From a virus, in the IMG/VR virus record IMGVR_UViG_3300044742_000252, positions 1-42,505 of that record: a stretch of 42,505 nt of DNA; one strand, 5' to 3'. Positions within the stretch are counted from its first letter, which is position 1, and every line of letters begins with the position of its first letter. This document shows, piece by piece, positions 29,952-38,619 of the stretch. Made by a program: the position numbers and the translations under genes. The notes under the pieces were generated by a model, which had not been told where the DNA came from, made no database searches, and worked only from the letters and a program-made list of their open reading frames with translations.

Positions 29952-30502
29952 GACTCGGCCTCGTGCGGCAGGGGGAATACCCCGAACAGATCCGCTCCGA
30001 ACTCCAGCAGATGGTGGCGGCGATCACCACGTCGTACGGGCGCGAGCACGACGCCGATGGCCGGCAGCGCCGCGTCCAAGGCCGGTGGGTGGTCGGCGCG
30101 ACGCAGACGGTGGGGACCGGGGCCGCCATTGCGGTCGGGCCGTATCGGGCGGCGGCGGAGAACGAGGGCGACGTGCTCCTCGACAACACGGCGCTGACGG
30201 TGCGGGTGACGACGGCGGGCGTCTATGCGGTGACGGCGAGTGCGCGCTGGTCGGCGAATGCGACCGGCGTCCGCGCGCTCATCCTGGTGAAGAACAGCGC
30301 CCGCCTCGCGCACGCCCAGGTGTCGGCGGTGCCGGGCGGCGCCATCGACACGCACCTCACCGTCAGTGACCCGGGCGTGCCGTGCGCGGCGGGGACGTTG
30401 TTCCGGGTTGACTCCTACCAGAACAGCGGCGGGGTGCTGACGCTGGTGCCGATGGCTGAAGGCTGCGATCAGACGTGGCTGCGGATCGTGAGGGTGAGCT
30501 AA
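29948..30502 (+). CDS. C1q/TNF-like tail-fibre protein, 184 aa
   Basis: Helical N-terminus 'EYPEQIRSELQQMVAAITTS' followed by a jelly-roll-like domain: 'VRVTTAGVYAVTASARWSAN', 'RALILVKNSARLAHAQVSAV', 'GTLFRVDSYQNSGGVLTLVP', 'WLRIVRVS'. The 'G-x-Y-x-V-x-A-x-x-x-W' and final 'L-x-I-x-R' strands match C1q-like tips of phage fibres and spikes. It probably attaches to the tail through its helix. ATGA-coupled to the nozzle gene. Confidence 0.65.
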   Translation: MRLGLVRQGEYPEQIRSELQQMVAAITTSYGREHDADGRQRRVQGRWVVGATQTVGTGAAIAVGPYRAAAENEGDVLLDNTALTVRVTTAGVYAVTASARWSANATGVRALILVKNSARLAHAQVSAVPGGAIDTHLTVSDPGVPCAAGTLFRVDSYQNSGGVLTLVPMAEGCDQTWLRIVRVS

Positions 30503-32106
30503 TGGCGGCCTACGGCCCGCAGACACAGGCGTTGATCAACACCATGGACCCGCGGCGCCGTAAGGTGCCGGTGCCGGGCGTGCCGCCCGTCTCGCCGACC
30601 GCCATCGCGCCCACGACAGCCAGCCCCTTCGCCCGCGGCGGCGATGTGACGCAGTTGCCCGGTAGCGGCGTCGGCGAGACGGTCGGCAACCTCGGGGCCG
30701 GCATCGGCGCCCAGGTGGCGAACCAAGTCGTGCAGCGCGCGGCGCAGTCGGGGGCGCAAGCCGCGCTCCCCGGCGTGGCGGCCAAGGCGGGCGGCCTCGG
30801 CGCCAGTGCGGCCGGGGCGCTCGGCAGTGTCGGCATCGGCATCGGCACCAGCCTGCTCGCCGACAAGATCCGAAAGAAAGAGGAGATGCCCACCTTCGGC
30901 GGGGCCAATGCCGACTACCTCGACCAGTACGGCCGGCGGTTCGAAGGCACGGGCGGCGGGCTCGCCAGCAATGCCGTCCGCTACGCCGGCTACGGCTCGG
31001 CCGCCGGCCCCATTGGCGCGGGCGTGGGCGCCTTGGCCGGCTTGATCAAAGGCGCGGCGTCGAACAATGCGCCCAGCGCCTATACCGACTTCCGGGTCGA
31101 GGACGCCTCGCAGGCCATCAAGGACATCTACGGCAAGGAACTGGGCCGGGCGGCCAGCGATGACGAAGTGCTCACGCACCTGAAAAACGTGGGCTTCGAT
31201 CCCACGGGGGGCGACCGGTGGGCCGGCGAGAAGTCGACCAACTACATCCTCGACCAGATCCGCGCCAGTCCGGAAGCGCAGGCGTTTCGCGGCGGGAATG
31301 CCGCCGTTGGAGGCGCCGCCCAGCCGGCTGGCGCGGACCCGCTCGGCGCGGGTGGCGCTGACCCGCTCGCGGGCCGCGTCGGCGCGGTTGCGCCGACGGC
31401 TGCAGCCGACCTCGCCGGGCGCGTCGGCCAGACCGGGGCGCTCAGCACGGGCACGTCCGCGCTGGCGTCTAAGCTCAGCGGTAACACCGGCCCGCTCGGC
31501 CCGCCGATGGTCGACACCGATGGCGATGGCGTGAAGGACACCGCCGTGGACCCGAAGCTCAGCGTGGAAGCGGAGCAGCCGGCCGGGGCCGCCGCCGCCG
31601 CCGCGCCCGACCGCAGCGGGTGGGACACCGACGGCTACACGCCCCCCGCCTACGTCCCGCCGCAGGCCGGCGCGGTACCGGCCGGCTGGGATGCGACCAA
31701 GTGGAACGACCCGAACCACCAGACGCCGAAGTACGGCGTCGGCCGCATCCTCTCCACCTTCCCGCCCACCGTCGAGGGCCTGAAGGCCGCGATGCCCGAC
31801 ATCGAGCGGGCGTACCCCGGCACGACGTTCAACGGGAAGGACAAGATCACCGTGCCGGGCGTCGGGCCGGTCGACGTGCTCGAAGCGGCCGGCCAGGGCG
31901 GCAAGGCGTGGCGGTGGGGCGCCGATGACACCGCGTCGCCGTTGGACGCAGGCGGGGCGGCGCCGACGAACGCGCTGGTCGACGCCTCGGGCGGGCCGAG
32001 CAATCAGGCTGACGTGTTGGCGCTGATTCAGTCGCTCATGCAGGGGCAGGGCGCCCCGGATCAGGCGAGTCTGACAAAGACGCTCCTCAATCAGGTGCGG
32101 GGGTAG
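30502..32106 (+). CDS. Internal virion/ejection protein candidate with DUF4214-like segment
   Basis: 534 aa. Residues 60-190 are Gly/Ala-rich and hydrophobic ('AGIGAQVANQVVQRAAQSGA', 'GVGALAGLIKGAASN'), suggesting membrane insertion. 'ASQAIKDIYGKELGRAASDD' with 'LDQIRASPEAQAFRGG' resembles DUF4214 ('Y-x-x-x-LGR-x-ad' ... 'i-x-x-S-x-E'). Then comes a Pro/Ala linker and a C-terminal domain 'KYGVGRILSTFPPTVEGLKA'. The next four genes are similar in composition. Such sets are ejected with DNA in podoviruses. Confidence 0.6.
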   Translation: MAAYGPQTQALINTMDPRRRKVPVPGVPPVSPTAIAPTTASPFARGGDVTQLPGSGVGETVGNLGAGIGAQVANQVVQRAAQSGAQAALPGVAAKAGGLGASAAGALGSVGIGIGTSLLADKIRKKEEMPTFGGANADYLDQYGRRFEGTGGGLASNAVRYAGYGSAAGPIGAGVGALAGLIKGAASNNAPSAYTDFRVEDASQAIKDIYGKELGRAASDDEVLTHLKNVGFDPTGGDRWAGEKSTNYILDQIRASPEAQAFRGGNAAVGGAAQPAGADPLGAGGADPLAGRVGAVAPTAAADLAGRVGQTGALSTGTSALASKLSGNTGPLGPPMVDTDGDGVKDTAVDPKLSVEAEQPAGAAAAAAPDRSGWDTDGYTPPAYVPPQAGAVPAGWDATKWNDPNHQTPKYGVGRILSTFPPTVEGLKAAMPDIERAYPGTTFNGKDKITVPGVGPVDVLEAAGQGGKAWRWGADDTASPLDAGGAAPTNALVDASGGPSNQADVLALIQSLMQGQGAPDQASLTKTLLNQVRG

Positions 32107-32108
32107 GT

Positions 32109-33050
32109 ATGGATCTCGCGCAGTCGCTCCTCACCCAGAACAGCGGGATCAATCCGCTCAAACAGCAGTTGCCGGTGCAGCAGCCGGCGGCGGCCAGCCC
32201 CTACGCCCAGCCGGCACAGCAGACCATCACGCAGCCGGCGCAGGCCCAGCCCGCCACGCAGCAGACCGCCCAGGTCCAGGTGACGGCGCCCCCCCTCCAA
32301 GCCGCCCCCGATCCGGCCGACCCCTTCCAGGGGCGCGGCGTCAAGCTGCCCAACGGCCAGTGGGTGCCGAACGATCACCCGCTCGCCCAGGGCACGGTCG
32401 CCACGGGCGGCCAGCCCGTGGCGGCTGGGGGCCAGCCGGCCGCCGACCCCAACCCGCTCGGTACCGCGTTCAAACAGGCGCTCATCCAGCGCATCGGGGC
32501 GACCGCCGCGCCGACCGCCATCGCGGACGACCCCGTACTCGCCGGTCAGTCTGGTGCATTTCGGCAGGCACAGGCGCGTGCCTCGCAGCGCGATCGCAGT
32601 GCGGCGATGGAGCAACTCGGGGCGTCGGGGCTGGAGTCCTCCGGCGCAGCGTCCAGTGCGCAGCGCAAGATCGATCAGGACCGTGCGATGCAAGAGGGGT
32701 CGTTCGACGCCGACCTCCTCGGCAACGCGCGGCAGGAACGCATGCAGGAGTTGCAGGCGTTTCTCAGCATCGCCGGCAACACGCTGAGCAATGAGGAACG
32801 CAATGCGCTCGACCGGGAACTCGCGCAGCTCGACGCCGCGGTGAAGCGCGAGGGCATCGCGTCGACCGCGTCGCTCGGCAAGAGCGATCTGGATCTACGG
32901 CGGGAGCTGGGGTTGGGCGGGCTGAATCAGAACCTCTTGAGTATCCTGCTCAACAACCGCACCGAGAATGACCGCACCGGACTGACGGCGGCCCAGATGG
33001 GGTTAAACGCGAATCAGCAGGCGCTCATCGCCATGCTGGGCGGAGGCTGA
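32109..33050 (+). CDS. Gln/Ala-rich internal virion protein candidate, 313 aa
   Basis: The N-terminus is a Gln/Pro-rich low-complexity stretch (residues 18-70). 'GVKLPNGQWVPNDHPLAQGT' follows, carrying the NGQW-x-P-x-x-HPL motif shared with 3312-3689. The second half is helical ('RQAQARASQRDRSAAMEQLG', 'NARQERMQELQAFLSIAGNT') and ends 'QALIAMLGGG'. No family is recognised. Position argues for an ejection-type protein. Confidence 0.6.
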   Translation: MDLAQSLLTQNSGINPLKQQLPVQQPAAASPYAQPAQQTITQPAQAQPATQQTAQVQVTAPPLQAAPDPADPFQGRGVKLPNGQWVPNDHPLAQGTVATGGQPVAAGGQPAADPNPLGTAFKQALIQRIGATAAPTAIADDPVLAGQSGAFRQAQARASQRDRSAAMEQLGASGLESSGAASSAQRKIDQDRAMQEGSFDADLLGNARQERMQELQAFLSIAGNTLSNEERNALDRELAQLDAAVKREGIASTASLGKSDLDLRRELGLGGLNQNLLSILLNNRTENDRTGLTAAQMGLNANQQALIAMLGGG

Positions 33051-33051
33051 G

Positions 33052-33774
33052 ATGGCTGGAACAGACTGGGCCTCAATCATCAACCTCGCCACGCAGGGGC
33101 TCGGCGCGGCCGGCCAGATTGCCGCCGCCCGCAGCGCCGGCCGGGCCGGGGGGCGTCAGCAGGAGGCGTCCAACCAACTCGCCGTCGACCAGTTCGGGCA
33201 GGACAACTACCGCACCGAACAGAACGCGCGTCTCGACGCCGGGCAGATGGCCGAGCAGGCCCGGCTGGACCGCGCCAAGCTCGGCATCGAGGCGCCCCAG
33301 GCGCGGACGCAGCAAGCGCTCTACGGCGATCTGATCCAGCACTTGCGGGATGCGAAGGTGACGGGCCTCGGCTCGCACATCCCGAACATCCAGGTCGAAG
33401 GCGGCCTCCGGCCCAGTGCCATCAGTCAGGCGGGGCGCAATGCGGCGGGCTCCGCGCTCCAGACGCAGGCGATGCAAGCGCTCTTGAGTGGGAGTGACGT
33501 GCCGGCGATGCCCGACTTCAACAAGCTCTTGCTGGACGCGCCCGACGCGACCGCGCTCCCGCAGGCGGGCGCGCAGGATTCGATCCTCAACGTGCTGGCG
33601 ACGCTGGGCGCGGGCGCGCAGGCAGGCAGCGAGATCTACGACGCGAACAAGCGGCGTCAGGTACCGATTGCCGCCAACACCGTGGCGCAGACGCAGCCGT
33701 TTACGCAGAACGTGCCGAACGTCTTCACGACGCCCAAGGTGCGGGCGCCGAGGGTATCGCCATGGCCGGTCTAG
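33052..33774 (+). CDS. Internal virion protein candidate, 240 aa
   Basis: MAGTDWASIINLATQGLGAA... is an Ala/Gly helix with a hydrophobic face. A long charged helix follows ('ASNQLAVDQFGQDNYRTEQN', 'AEQARLDRAKLGIEAP'). The C-terminus is loop-rich and Thr/Pro-rich. Many podoviruses code a DNA-transfer protein of this shape here. It overlaps the next gene by 13 bases. Confidence 0.6.
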   Translation: MAGTDWASIINLATQGLGAAGQIAAARSAGRAGGRQQEASNQLAVDQFGQDNYRTEQNARLDAGQMAEQARLDRAKLGIEAPQARTQQALYGDLIQHLRDAKVTGLGSHIPNIQVEGGLRPSAISQAGRNAAGSALQTQAMQALLSGSDVPAMPDFNKLLLDAPDATALPQAGAQDSILNVLATLGAGAQAGSEIYDANKRRQVPIAANTVAQTQPFTQNVPNVFTTPKVRAPRVSPWPV

Positions 33775-34919
33775 GCTTCGTCGGCGCGGGCGGGGCGGCC
33801 GGGACGTACGAGGGGCTCCGCGATTGGATGCAGGGGCGCCGGCAGAAAGTCGTGCAGGGCCAGCGCGACGAGGACCGGCTGCGCGAGCAGGCGTTACAGA
33901 ATCAGGCGCTCGCCGCCGAAGCCGCCGATCGCGAGTACGACATGGCGCGGCAGCGCGTGATCGATGAGCGCGCGGGGACGACGTTCGCCAATCAGCAGAC
34001 GGAGTTTGCGCAGGGGCAGACGGCGTTTCAACAGGAGCAGGCGGCGCGGCTCACGCCCGAACAGATGGCCGACGTGTTCGGGAAGATCGATGCGTCGGAC
34101 CTCGATGGCCTCGGCAAGATCGGCCTCAAGCTCAACATTCAGAAGGCGGGCACGGTGCCGCGCGAGGCGTGGGACTTGTTGGCGCCCAAGCCGCAGAAGA
34201 TCCGCGAAGTGCAGACCGTCAACGCGCAGGGTCGGCCGGTGACGAAGTTTCTCCCCGAGGATCAGGTCGTCAATCAGACCTTTGAGGAGTACCGTGCGCC
34301 CGTGCAGGGGAGCCAGGGCGCCCCGTCGGGATCGCAGTGGGTCACGCCGGCCGGCGGCGGTGGACAGGTGTATCGCGTCCCGCAGGCTGGCGACTCGCCG
34401 TACGAGAAGCCGACCAAGGGCGGCAAGCCGCCGACCATCCCCGCCAAGCAGCAAGAAGGGCTCATCGGCGCGGACTCTAGCGAAGCCTTGTTGAACCAGA
34501 TGGCCGACTTGTACCAGGCGGGCGCCAAGGACAAGGTCGGGCCGGTGTCGGGGCGTTACACCGAGGCCATGCAGATGATCGGCGCCGACAAAGACGAGAA
34601 CTGGGCCAAATTCGTGGCGGCGTCCTCGACCATCGAAAGCGACATCATCCGGGCCGTGACGGGCGCGGCGGTCGGCAAACAGGAAGAAGTCCGCATCGTG
34701 CGCCAGATTCCGCGCCCCTGGGATCCGCCCGTGCAGTGGCAGGCGAAATACCAGCAGTCGATCGACAACATGCGGCAGTTGCGGACGGGCATCCACCAGC
34801 AGATCGAACGGGCGGCGACGCATGCGGCCGGTGGCGACATCTCGCCTGGGGTCATGCTCGACGTGACGCGCCCGGCGGCGGGCGCCAAGCCCAAGTTCAC
34901 GATCATCGACTCGAAGTAG
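33762..34919 (+). CDS. Internal virion protein candidate, 385 aa, coiled coil
   Basis: A short Gly/Ala-rich start ('GLGFVGAGGAAGTYEGLRDW') leads to a strong coiled coil at about 30-110 ('EDRLREQALQNQALAAEAAD', 'QTEFAQGQTAFQQEQAARLT'). Beta-rich and then helical parts follow ('YQQSIDNMRQLRTGIHQQIE'). No enzymatic motif is seen. It is probably part of the ejected core. Confidence 0.6.
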   Translation: MAGLGFVGAGGAAGTYEGLRDWMQGRRQKVVQGQRDEDRLREQALQNQALAAEAADREYDMARQRVIDERAGTTFANQQTEFAQGQTAFQQEQAARLTPEQMADVFGKIDASDLDGLGKIGLKLNIQKAGTVPREAWDLLAPKPQKIREVQTVNAQGRPVTKFLPEDQVVNQTFEEYRAPVQGSQGAPSGSQWVTPAGGGGQVYRVPQAGDSPYEKPTKGGKPPTIPAKQQEGLIGADSSEALLNQMADLYQAGAKDKVGPVSGRYTEAMQMIGADKDENWAKFVAASSTIESDIIRAVTGAAVGKQEEVRIVRQIPRPWDPPVQWQAKYQQSIDNMRQLRTGIHQQIERAATHAAGGDISPGVMLDVTRPAAGAKPKFTIIDSK

Positions 34920-34925
34920 GCGGCC

Positions 34926-36365
34926 ATGCCGAAACGCATCACGGCACGCGACGAACAGACGGGGCGCACCGTCACGTTCGACTGGCACCTCGACACGCCG
35001 CCGACCGACGAGGACATGGCCGAGGTGTTTGCACAGGCGGCGCCGACGACGGCGGCCCCTCCTGCGAAGCGCGAGTTTGCCCCACCGGAACCCGAAGGCA
35101 AGGTCTATGCGAACTCGCCGCGTGACCTGTTGGAACGCGGATCGAAAGCCGTGTTCGGCAGTGCGTCGCCGGCCGTCAACAAGGCGCTCGGCATTGCCAT
35201 GCAGGCGGCCCCCGGCGCAGGACTCATCCACGGGCTGCTGAGCGACGGCGCGAATACCGGCGGCGCCATTGGCGGGACGGTGGGCGGGCTCGCCGGCAGT
35301 GTGCCCGGGGCGATGGCGGGGGCGGGGGCCGGCGGCGCGGTCGGCGGCGGGTTGGAACGGTGGTTCCGGGGTCAGCCGCAGGACGCCAGCGACATCACGA
35401 CAGACGCCATCCTGCAAGGTGCGGGCGAAGGGCTGGCGCCGGGCGTCGCCCGGGCGGCCAAGGCGATCGCGTATCCCGTCTACAAAGCCGCGTTGCGCCC
35501 GGGCAGTGTGATTGCGGAACGGTTCGGGGACGTGACGCGCCGGGCGCTGGACGAAGGGCTGGTCGTCACGGGCAAGAAGGCCATCCCCAAAACGAAGGCG
35601 CTCACGACGGCATCGCGCGATAAGGCGCTCGGGATTGTGGGCGACATCGACCCAGACAATCTCATTCGGCCCTCAGAAATCGAGCCGGCGTTTGACCGCG
35701 CCCTCGGCGAAGCGCAGATCCGCGAACAGCAACTCGGCATGCAAGGCGAAGTCGAGTCGGTGTTGAAACGGAAGCATCGCGTCATGGAGGGGCTGGGCCG
35801 GGGCGAAGCGCCGCTCGACGCCCAGGCCGGCAAGGAAGCCTCGCAGCGGGCGGCGAATGATCTGTTCGATGCACGTGCGGCGGGCAATCGCGTGAGCGAA
35901 GTCGAGGACATGCTGGAACTCGACCTCGAAAAAGTGCGTCGCGAGGCGCTGGAACGTCGGGCGCCCGATCTCCAGGCGCAGAACCTCAACACCAAGGAAC
36001 TGTTGGGGGTCATGCGGGCGCATGAGCAGGCGGAGAAACGCCACGTCGGTGGCGTGGGCAGCGGCAACATCGTGCCCGACATCATCGCCGGGCTGGGCGG
36101 GATGCTCGCCGCTGGTCCCGTCGGTGCCGGGGCGGGCATTGGGGCGGGGCGCGTACTGCGGTCGATTGGTGCCGCCGCCCCCATGTCGGGGCTGGCCATC
36201 GGCCTCGACCGCACCGGCAACGTCGGCATCCAGCACGCCGACAAGCTCACCAAGGCGGTGCGGGCGTTGGCGTTGAAACTCAAGGCCGACCGGCAGGCGG
36301 AAGACGAGCGCGTGCAGCGTGAGTACGAGCAGAAGCAGAAGAAACCAGCGAAGGAGCATCCATGA
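34926..36365 (+). CDS. Internal virion protein candidate, 479 aa, Gly-rich membrane segments
   Basis: MPKRITARDEQTGRTVTFDW... opens an ordinary domain. Residues 105-140 are a Gly/Ala glycine-zipper segment ('GAIGGTVGGLAGSVPGAMAG'), repeated near 385-420 ('IIAGLGGMLAAGPVGAGAGI'). Between them are charged helices, and the C-terminus is Lys/Gln-rich. Glycine zippers are common in proteins that cross the cell envelope during ejection. The stop overlaps the holin-like gene. Confidence 0.6.
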   Translation: MPKRITARDEQTGRTVTFDWHLDTPPTDEDMAEVFAQAAPTTAAPPAKREFAPPEPEGKVYANSPRDLLERGSKAVFGSASPAVNKALGIAMQAAPGAGLIHGLLSDGANTGGAIGGTVGGLAGSVPGAMAGAGAGGAVGGGLERWFRGQPQDASDITTDAILQGAGEGLAPGVARAAKAIAYPVYKAALRPGSVIAERFGDVTRRALDEGLVVTGKKAIPKTKALTTASRDKALGIVGDIDPDNLIRPSEIEPAFDRALGEAQIREQQLGMQGEVESVLKRKHRVMEGLGRGEAPLDAQAGKEASQRAANDLFDARAAGNRVSEVEDMLELDLEKVRREALERRAPDLQAQNLNTKELLGVMRAHEQAEKRHVGGVGSGNIVPDIIAGLGGMLAAGPVGAGAGIGAGRVLRSIGAAAPMSGLAIGLDRTGNVGIQHADKLTKAVRALALKLKADRQAEDERVQREYEQKQKKPAKEHP

Positions 36366-36574
36366 TCGGTCTTGTGATCTGTTTGATCATTGCGCTCGTC
36401 ATCGGCGGCGCGGTCATGGGCGTGGTGCGGGCGGTGCTCGCGCTCCCCGGCTGGGCCGGCTTCGCCCCGTATGGCGGGGTGATCTACGCGCTGATCGTCC
36501 TGCTCTGCGTGCTCCTGGTCATCAGCTATTGCTTCGGGTATCCGGGGCACGACTGGGGGCTGCGGCGGCCCTAA
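36362..36574 (+). CDS. Holin-like small membrane protein
   Basis: 70 aa with two hydrophobic spans: 'IGLVICLIIALVIGGAVMGV' and 'YALIVLLCVLLVISYCFG'. A short loop lies between them and the end 'HDWGLRRP' is basic. The size and two-span plan are those of class II holins. It is the last rightward gene, ATGA-coupled, where lysis genes are often found. No endolysin was recognised beside it, so holin function is inference. Confidence 0.55.
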   Translation: MIGLVICLIIALVIGGAVMGVVRAVLALPGWAGFAPYGGVIYALIVLLCVLLVISYCFGYPGHDWGLRRP

Positions 36575-36710
36575 GCTCAGCCGTGAACGCCCGGCAATGC
36601 GGGCACGCGAACAGCGGCCCCGCGAAGTGCAGGAGCCACGGCCAGCCAAACGCACACGTCAGCGTGTGCGGGTCGGTCAGGGCGTAGCGGTGGAGTCCGT
36701 CGTCTGCCAC
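36522..36710 (-). CDS. Small Cys-containing protein, 62 aa
   Basis: 'HTLTCAFGWPWLLHFAGPLF' followed by 'ACPHCRAFTAELRAAAAPSR' gives a C...C-x2-C pattern. The start is probably GTG 36710, inside the end of the winged-helix gene. The 3' end overlaps the holin-like gene by 53 bases on the other strand. It is the last gene of the leftward operon. Weak support beyond composition. Confidence 0.45.
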   Translation of the reverse strand: MADDGLHRYALTDPHTLTCAFGWPWLLHFAGPLFACPHCRAFTAELRAAAAPSRAPDTRSNS

Positions 36711-36922
36711 AGCGTGGCTCGCAGGCCGCCGCGCGCCATTTGCGGCCCAAGCCCAGCATTGGCGATGAGCCCGCGATCCGCGAACCGGCGCAAGAGCGCA
36801 CTGACCAGCGGCAGCGGCAGGTTGGTCGCAAAGGCAATCGACCGGGAGGTAAACATCTGACCGCGTCGCGCCTCGATCGCGGCCTGGACGATCGACGTCG
36901 TGGTCTGTTCGGTCTGCGTCAT
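36677..36922 (-). CDS. Winged-helix DNA-binding protein, 81 aa
   Basis: 'SIVQAAIEARRGQMFTSRSI', 'AFATNLPLPLVSALLRRFAD' and 'RGLIANAGLGP...RATLWQ' give helix 1, helices 2-3 and a wing, as in MarR/ArsR-like small regulators. GGAG lies before the ATG and ATGA couples it to the gene upstream. The DNA that encodes 'RSIAFAT' is nearly identical to the end of gene 40311-40526. Confidence 0.7.
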   Translation of the reverse strand: MTQTEQTTTSIVQAAIEARRGQMFTSRSIAFATNLPLPLVSALLRRFADRGLIANAGLGPQMARGGLRATLWQTTDSTATP

Positions 36923-37341
36923 GCGAATCTCCGACGGGTCGAGCGGGCGGCGGCGACCTGATCGGCCAGCGCCACGACCGCATAGCGTTGCACCAGACTC
37001 CCGCCGCCGACACGCAACTCCATCCCCACGACCGCCAGCCGGCCAGTCAGCACCGCCTGCGAACTGTAGAGCGTGATCAGGTGGGGCGGGAGGTCGGTGT
37101 CGGGCGCGAACGTGTGCAGCGTAAACGTCGTCCCGATCGGCAGCGACCCCAGGACGGCGCGATAGTGCGCCTTGTGCGTGGCGTAGAGCGAGGGGTGGCG
37201 CGTGGCCGGCGGCAGCGGTTGTGGGCGATGGATCGTGCGCTCCGGTGGCCGCTGGGCGGCGACCACCGTCGTGCGTTCGATGACGGCATTCCAGACGATC
37301 TCGCACCCGGGGGGCAGTGACGGGACGGGGGGAATGTACAC
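36919..37341 (-). CDS. Hypothetical beta-rich protein, 140 aa
   Basis: Starts at GTG 37341 (VYIPPVPSLPPGCEIVWNAV) with AGGAG 6 bases upstream. A longer frame to 37524 is Arg/Pro shadow. 'SLPIGTTFTLHTFAPDTDLP' and 'LTGRLAVVGMELRVGGGSLV' suggest a small barrel-like fold. No family is recognised. Confidence 0.6.
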   Translation of the reverse strand: MYIPPVPSLPPGCEIVWNAVIERTTVVAAQRPPERTIHRPQPLPPATRHPSLYATHKAHYRAVLGSLPIGTTFTLHTFAPDTDLPPHLITLYSSQAVLTGRLAVVGMELRVGGGSLVQRYAVVALADQVAAARSTRRRFA

Positions 37342-37354
37342 GGACGCCTCCTGC

Positions 37355-37666
37355 TTACGTGTCCGTCTCCACGGTGTCGTGCTCCATGATGCGCTGTTCG
37401 GCGACGTCGGCCTCGGTGGCCCGCACCGACTGCGCGACGGCCTCCTCCCACGCCGCGACGGCGTCGGGGGTGGCGTGCGCCGCCGGGCGCCGCAGCCTGG
37501 GGTAGTCCGGCGAGGACTCGACAAAGGCGTGGACGATCCCCGCGGCGGCGTTGAGGCCGGACGTCGGGTAGCGTTCCGCCAAGGCGTGCAGGATGTCCAC
37601 CACGCCGCTGGCGATGTTGCGGTCCTGGGCTTGGATCTCGGGCGTCGGGGCGCGGCGTCTCGGCAT
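37355..37666 (-). CDS. Hypothetical helical protein, 103 aa
   Basis: A basic start (MPRRRAPTPEIQAQD) is followed by helices 'IASGVVDILHALAERYPTSG' and 'AVAAWEEAVAQSVRATEADV'. GGAG lies 9 bases before the ATG. The acidic C-terminus ends 'HDTVETDT'. No family is recognised. Confidence 0.6.
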   Translation of the reverse strand: MPRRRAPTPEIQAQDRNIASGVVDILHALAERYPTSGLNAAAGIVHAFVESSPDYPRLRRPAAHATPDAVAAWEEAVAQSVRATEADVAEQRIMEHDTVETDT

Positions 37667-37668
37667 GG

Positions 37669-37752
37669 CTATTCTCCCAGGATGCGGCGAAACGCTTCGA
37701 GCCGCGTCATCGCGTTGCGTTCACGCCACCACGTCGTCAGTCGTCGCCACAT
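37669..37752 (-). CDS. 27-aa basic peptide overlapping its neighbour
   Basis: MWRRLTTWWRERNAMTRLEA..., ending 'FRRILGE'. A perfect AGGAGG lies 6 bases before this ATG (or 3 before an ATG one codon earlier). The frame starts inside the 3' end of gene 37721-37912 and stops 2 bases before the next gene. The strong ribosome site is the main support. Confidence 0.45.
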   Translation of the reverse strand: MWRRLTTWWRERNAMTRLEAFRRILGE

Positions 37753-37912
37753 CATTCGCCTCCTCGCGCAGCGCGCGTACCACGGCCTCCCGAATCGTGG
37801 GCCAGCGAGCCTCGTCCCTGCGGCTGTTGTGACATGGGCAGTAGCAACTCACGGATTGCGGGTTGTCCCCGTGTTCGTCGCAACAGGACTCACACATGAA
37901 ATAGCGCAGCAT
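37721..37912 (-). CDS. Cys-cluster mini protein, 63 aa
   Basis: MLRYFMCESCCDEHGDN... followed by 'VSCYCPCHNSRRDEARW' and an acidic helix. Six Cys and two His in the first 30 residues suggest a tight zinc site. CGGAG lies 6 bases before the ATG, and the RusA stop lies one base before the start codon. The function is unknown. Confidence 0.65.
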   Translation of the reverse strand: MLRYFMCESCCDEHGDNPQSVSCYCPCHNSRRDEARWPTIREAVVRALREEANDVATTDDVVA

Positions 37913-37913
37913 G

Positions 37914-38363
37914 TCAGTCTCCGTGTACGGTCGGTTTGATGAACACCGTCACCCCCGGTTCCTCCTGGGGGTCACAGTAGCGCTTGGTCGCCCGCAGCGA
38001 GTCGACTTGCTTGTCGTCCGACCACGCGACGCCGGTCAGCGGGTCAAGTGCGCCACGACACAGCTTGTCGAGGTCGGGCGGCACGACATGCGGCGGCTGC
38101 GTGGCCAGTTTCTTTTTCCGCAGGTAGTCGGGGCGCGGCAGGCGGAAGGCGAGCCCCACCGTCACCGGCCCCGTCGACAGCTTGGGCACTTGCGCGCAGA
38201 TGGCCGCATAGCGCACCAGCGAGGACCACGCCTTCAGGCCCGTGTTGTCGGAGGTGACGATGATGCCCGGGCGCCGCGCGCGTGCGCCCGCGCGCCACGC
38301 GACGGGGAAGGCTTTCATCGACCCTTTCGGCTGCGGGGTGCCGATCACGTTGAACGTCACCAT
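37914..38363 (-). CDS. rusA: RusA-family Holliday-junction resolvase
   Basis: 149 aa from ATG 38363; the longer frame is shadow. The N-terminus 'FNVIGTPQPKGSMKAF' is the RusA opening (G-x-P-x-PK). 'LAFRLPRPDYLRKKKLATQP' follows. The catalytic Asp cluster is 'PPDLDKLCRGALDPLTGVAW' then 'SDDKQV'. The length is slightly above E. coli RusA (120 aa). It resolves branched DNA, useful for recombination-dependent replication or before packaging. It lies near the exonuclease and SSB-like genes. Confidence 0.9.
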   Translation of the reverse strand: MVTFNVIGTPQPKGSMKAFPVAWRAGARARRPGIIVTSDNTGLKAWSSLVRYAAICAQVPKLSTGPVTVGLAFRLPRPDYLRKKKLATQPPHVVPPDLDKLCRGALDPLTGVAWSDDKQVDSLRATKRYCDPQEEPGVTVFIKPTVHGD

Positions 38364-38367
38364 GGGG

Positions 38368-38619
38368 TTAATGCGTGCCCTTGCGGGAGCTTCGCGCCCG
38401 CTGTTGCCGATCGAGCGCCTCCAGGTAGAGGTCCATCGCGTCGAGCGTGCGAACCTCCACCGACTCGACGTGAAGGTCGCGGCCATCGCGCGCGGCGAGC
38501 GCCGCGTCGAGATGGGGGAGGATGGCGCACCACGCGAGCCAATCGCCCACTTTCAGCACGCTCAGCGTGGCGAGGACGCCGACGAGCACGCCGACGAGCA
38601 GGCCCACCGCGAAGGTCAT
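38368..38619 (-). CDS. Membrane-anchored coiled protein, 83 aa
   Basis: 'MTFAVGLLVGVLVGVLATLS' is a signal anchor. A soluble part with charged helices follows ('VRTLDAMDLYLEALDRQQRA'). It is ATGA-coupled to the Mom-like gene. It could be an inner-membrane spanin-like protein, but no outer partner is visible, so I leave it open. Confidence 0.6.
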   Translation of the reverse strand: MTFAVGLLVGVLVGVLATLSVLKVGDWLAWCAILPHLDAALAARDGRDLHVESVEVRTLDAMDLYLEALDRQQRARSSRKGTH

